DNA of 64,000 bases, from contig NZ_OY787464.1 in the NCBI RefSeq assembly GCF_963678845.1, forward strand, positions 1,612,001 to 1,676,000, written 5' to 3'. This DNA is from an uncultured Bacteroides sp. Its GTDB lineage: Bacteria > Bacteroidota > Bacteroidia > Bacteroidales > Bacteroidaceae. Below are positions 63,772 through 64,000 of the stretch, piece after piece. The first letter of the stretch is position 1. Each line of letters opens with the position of its first letter. The notes beneath the pieces were generated by a model, which worked only from the letters and a program-made list of their open reading frames with translations, made no database searches and had not been told where the DNA came from. A program made the translations under genes and the position numbers.

Positions 63772-64000
63772 TTAGTCTTCTGTATATCTTATAATAGTTT
63801 GATCTCTGTCCGGTCCTACAGATACAATCTTAATAGGAGTTTCAAGTTGTTCTTCCAGGAATGAAACGTAAGCATTGAATTCTTCTGGGAATTCATCTTC
63901 GCTCTGCATCTTAGTCATATCTACTTGCCATGCAGGAAGTTCTACGTAAACAGGTTCTACATTCTCATTAATATCATAAGGAAAATAATCTATTTCCTCA
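63772..64000 (-). CDS. purA: Adenylosuccinate synthetase, C-terminal fragment
   Basis: The last 75 codons of a minus-strand gene that runs off the window. The tail (V-Y-V-E-L-P-A-W-Q-V-D then S-V-G-P-D-R-D-Q-T-I-I-R) matches the PurA C-terminus, where G-P-D-R contacts substrate. PurA joins IMP and aspartate in AMP synthesis. Incomplete only because of the window edge. Confidence 0.85.
   Translation of the reverse strand, partial: EEIDYFPYDINENVEPVYVELPAWQVDMTKMQSEDEFPEEFNAYVSFLEEQLETPIKIVSVGPDRDQTIIRYTED

Overview
The window reads as chromosomal DNA of a Bacteroidales species, most likely Bacteroides or a close relative. The signs are SusC/SusD outer-membrane pairs, an ECF sigma/FecR/STN-receptor circuit, many TAnnTTTG-type -7 promoter boxes (several with TTTG-like -33 boxes 19-20 bp upstream), little Shine-Dalgarno sequence, low GC, an adenosylcobalamin-dependent ribonucleotide reductase and a two-CBM20 4-alpha-glucanotransferase. 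I do not assign a species.

Layout. 0.2-2.7 kb: metNIQ methionine importer (minus strand). 2.7-18.3 kb: an accessory island. It holds dense palindromic repeats, a ~510-bp sequence present twice in direct orientation (3369-3880 and 17400-17911), a deletion derivative of an IS5-like element, an eight-gene ECF sigma/FecR/SusCD operon (surface lipoprotein, FISUMP protein, TraB/GumN protein, TlpA-like thioredoxin) and a complete ISL3-family IS. 18.3-27.7 kb: a second SusCD pair followed by an S15/CocE hydrolase, cystathionine beta-synthase and a cystathionine gamma-synthase/lyase, which may be a sulfur-compound scavenging locus. 28-64 kb: mostly conserved housekeeping genes: GH31 glycosidase, aroC, M20 peptidase, lysS-gpsA-pgi, a HAD phosphatase, tRNA-Arg(CCG), asnA-ung, lptD, HD protein, mscS, a NamZ-type protein, an NAD(P)-binding protein, a BASS-family transporter, a TonB receptor, amidase-mlaD, dnaA, a nitroreductase, nrdJ, malQ, folB and the 3' end of purA.

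How the genes work together. In the first SusC operon the receptor carries an STN domain and is preceded by the sigma and anti-sigma genes, so ligand binding outside is probably signalled to transcription of the same operon. The lipoprotein in it looks like a relative of TonB-associated HExxH metallohydrolases that has lost the HExxH motif. In the second locus, outer-membrane import, hydrolysis and transsulfuration enzymes lie in series, and a methionine importer lies 15 kb away.

The least explained feature is the extragenic repeat content. At least three separate sites carry palindromic cores (TGTACA or CATG) spaced exactly 22 bp apart, one of them a 72-bp near-perfect palindrome without a loop. 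Other gaps carry unrelated nested inverted-repeat word families. Two genes (lptD and the BASS transporter) are broken by single frameshifts, which may be real or sequencing errors. Several gaps hold gene debris, including a decayed response-regulator receiver domain.
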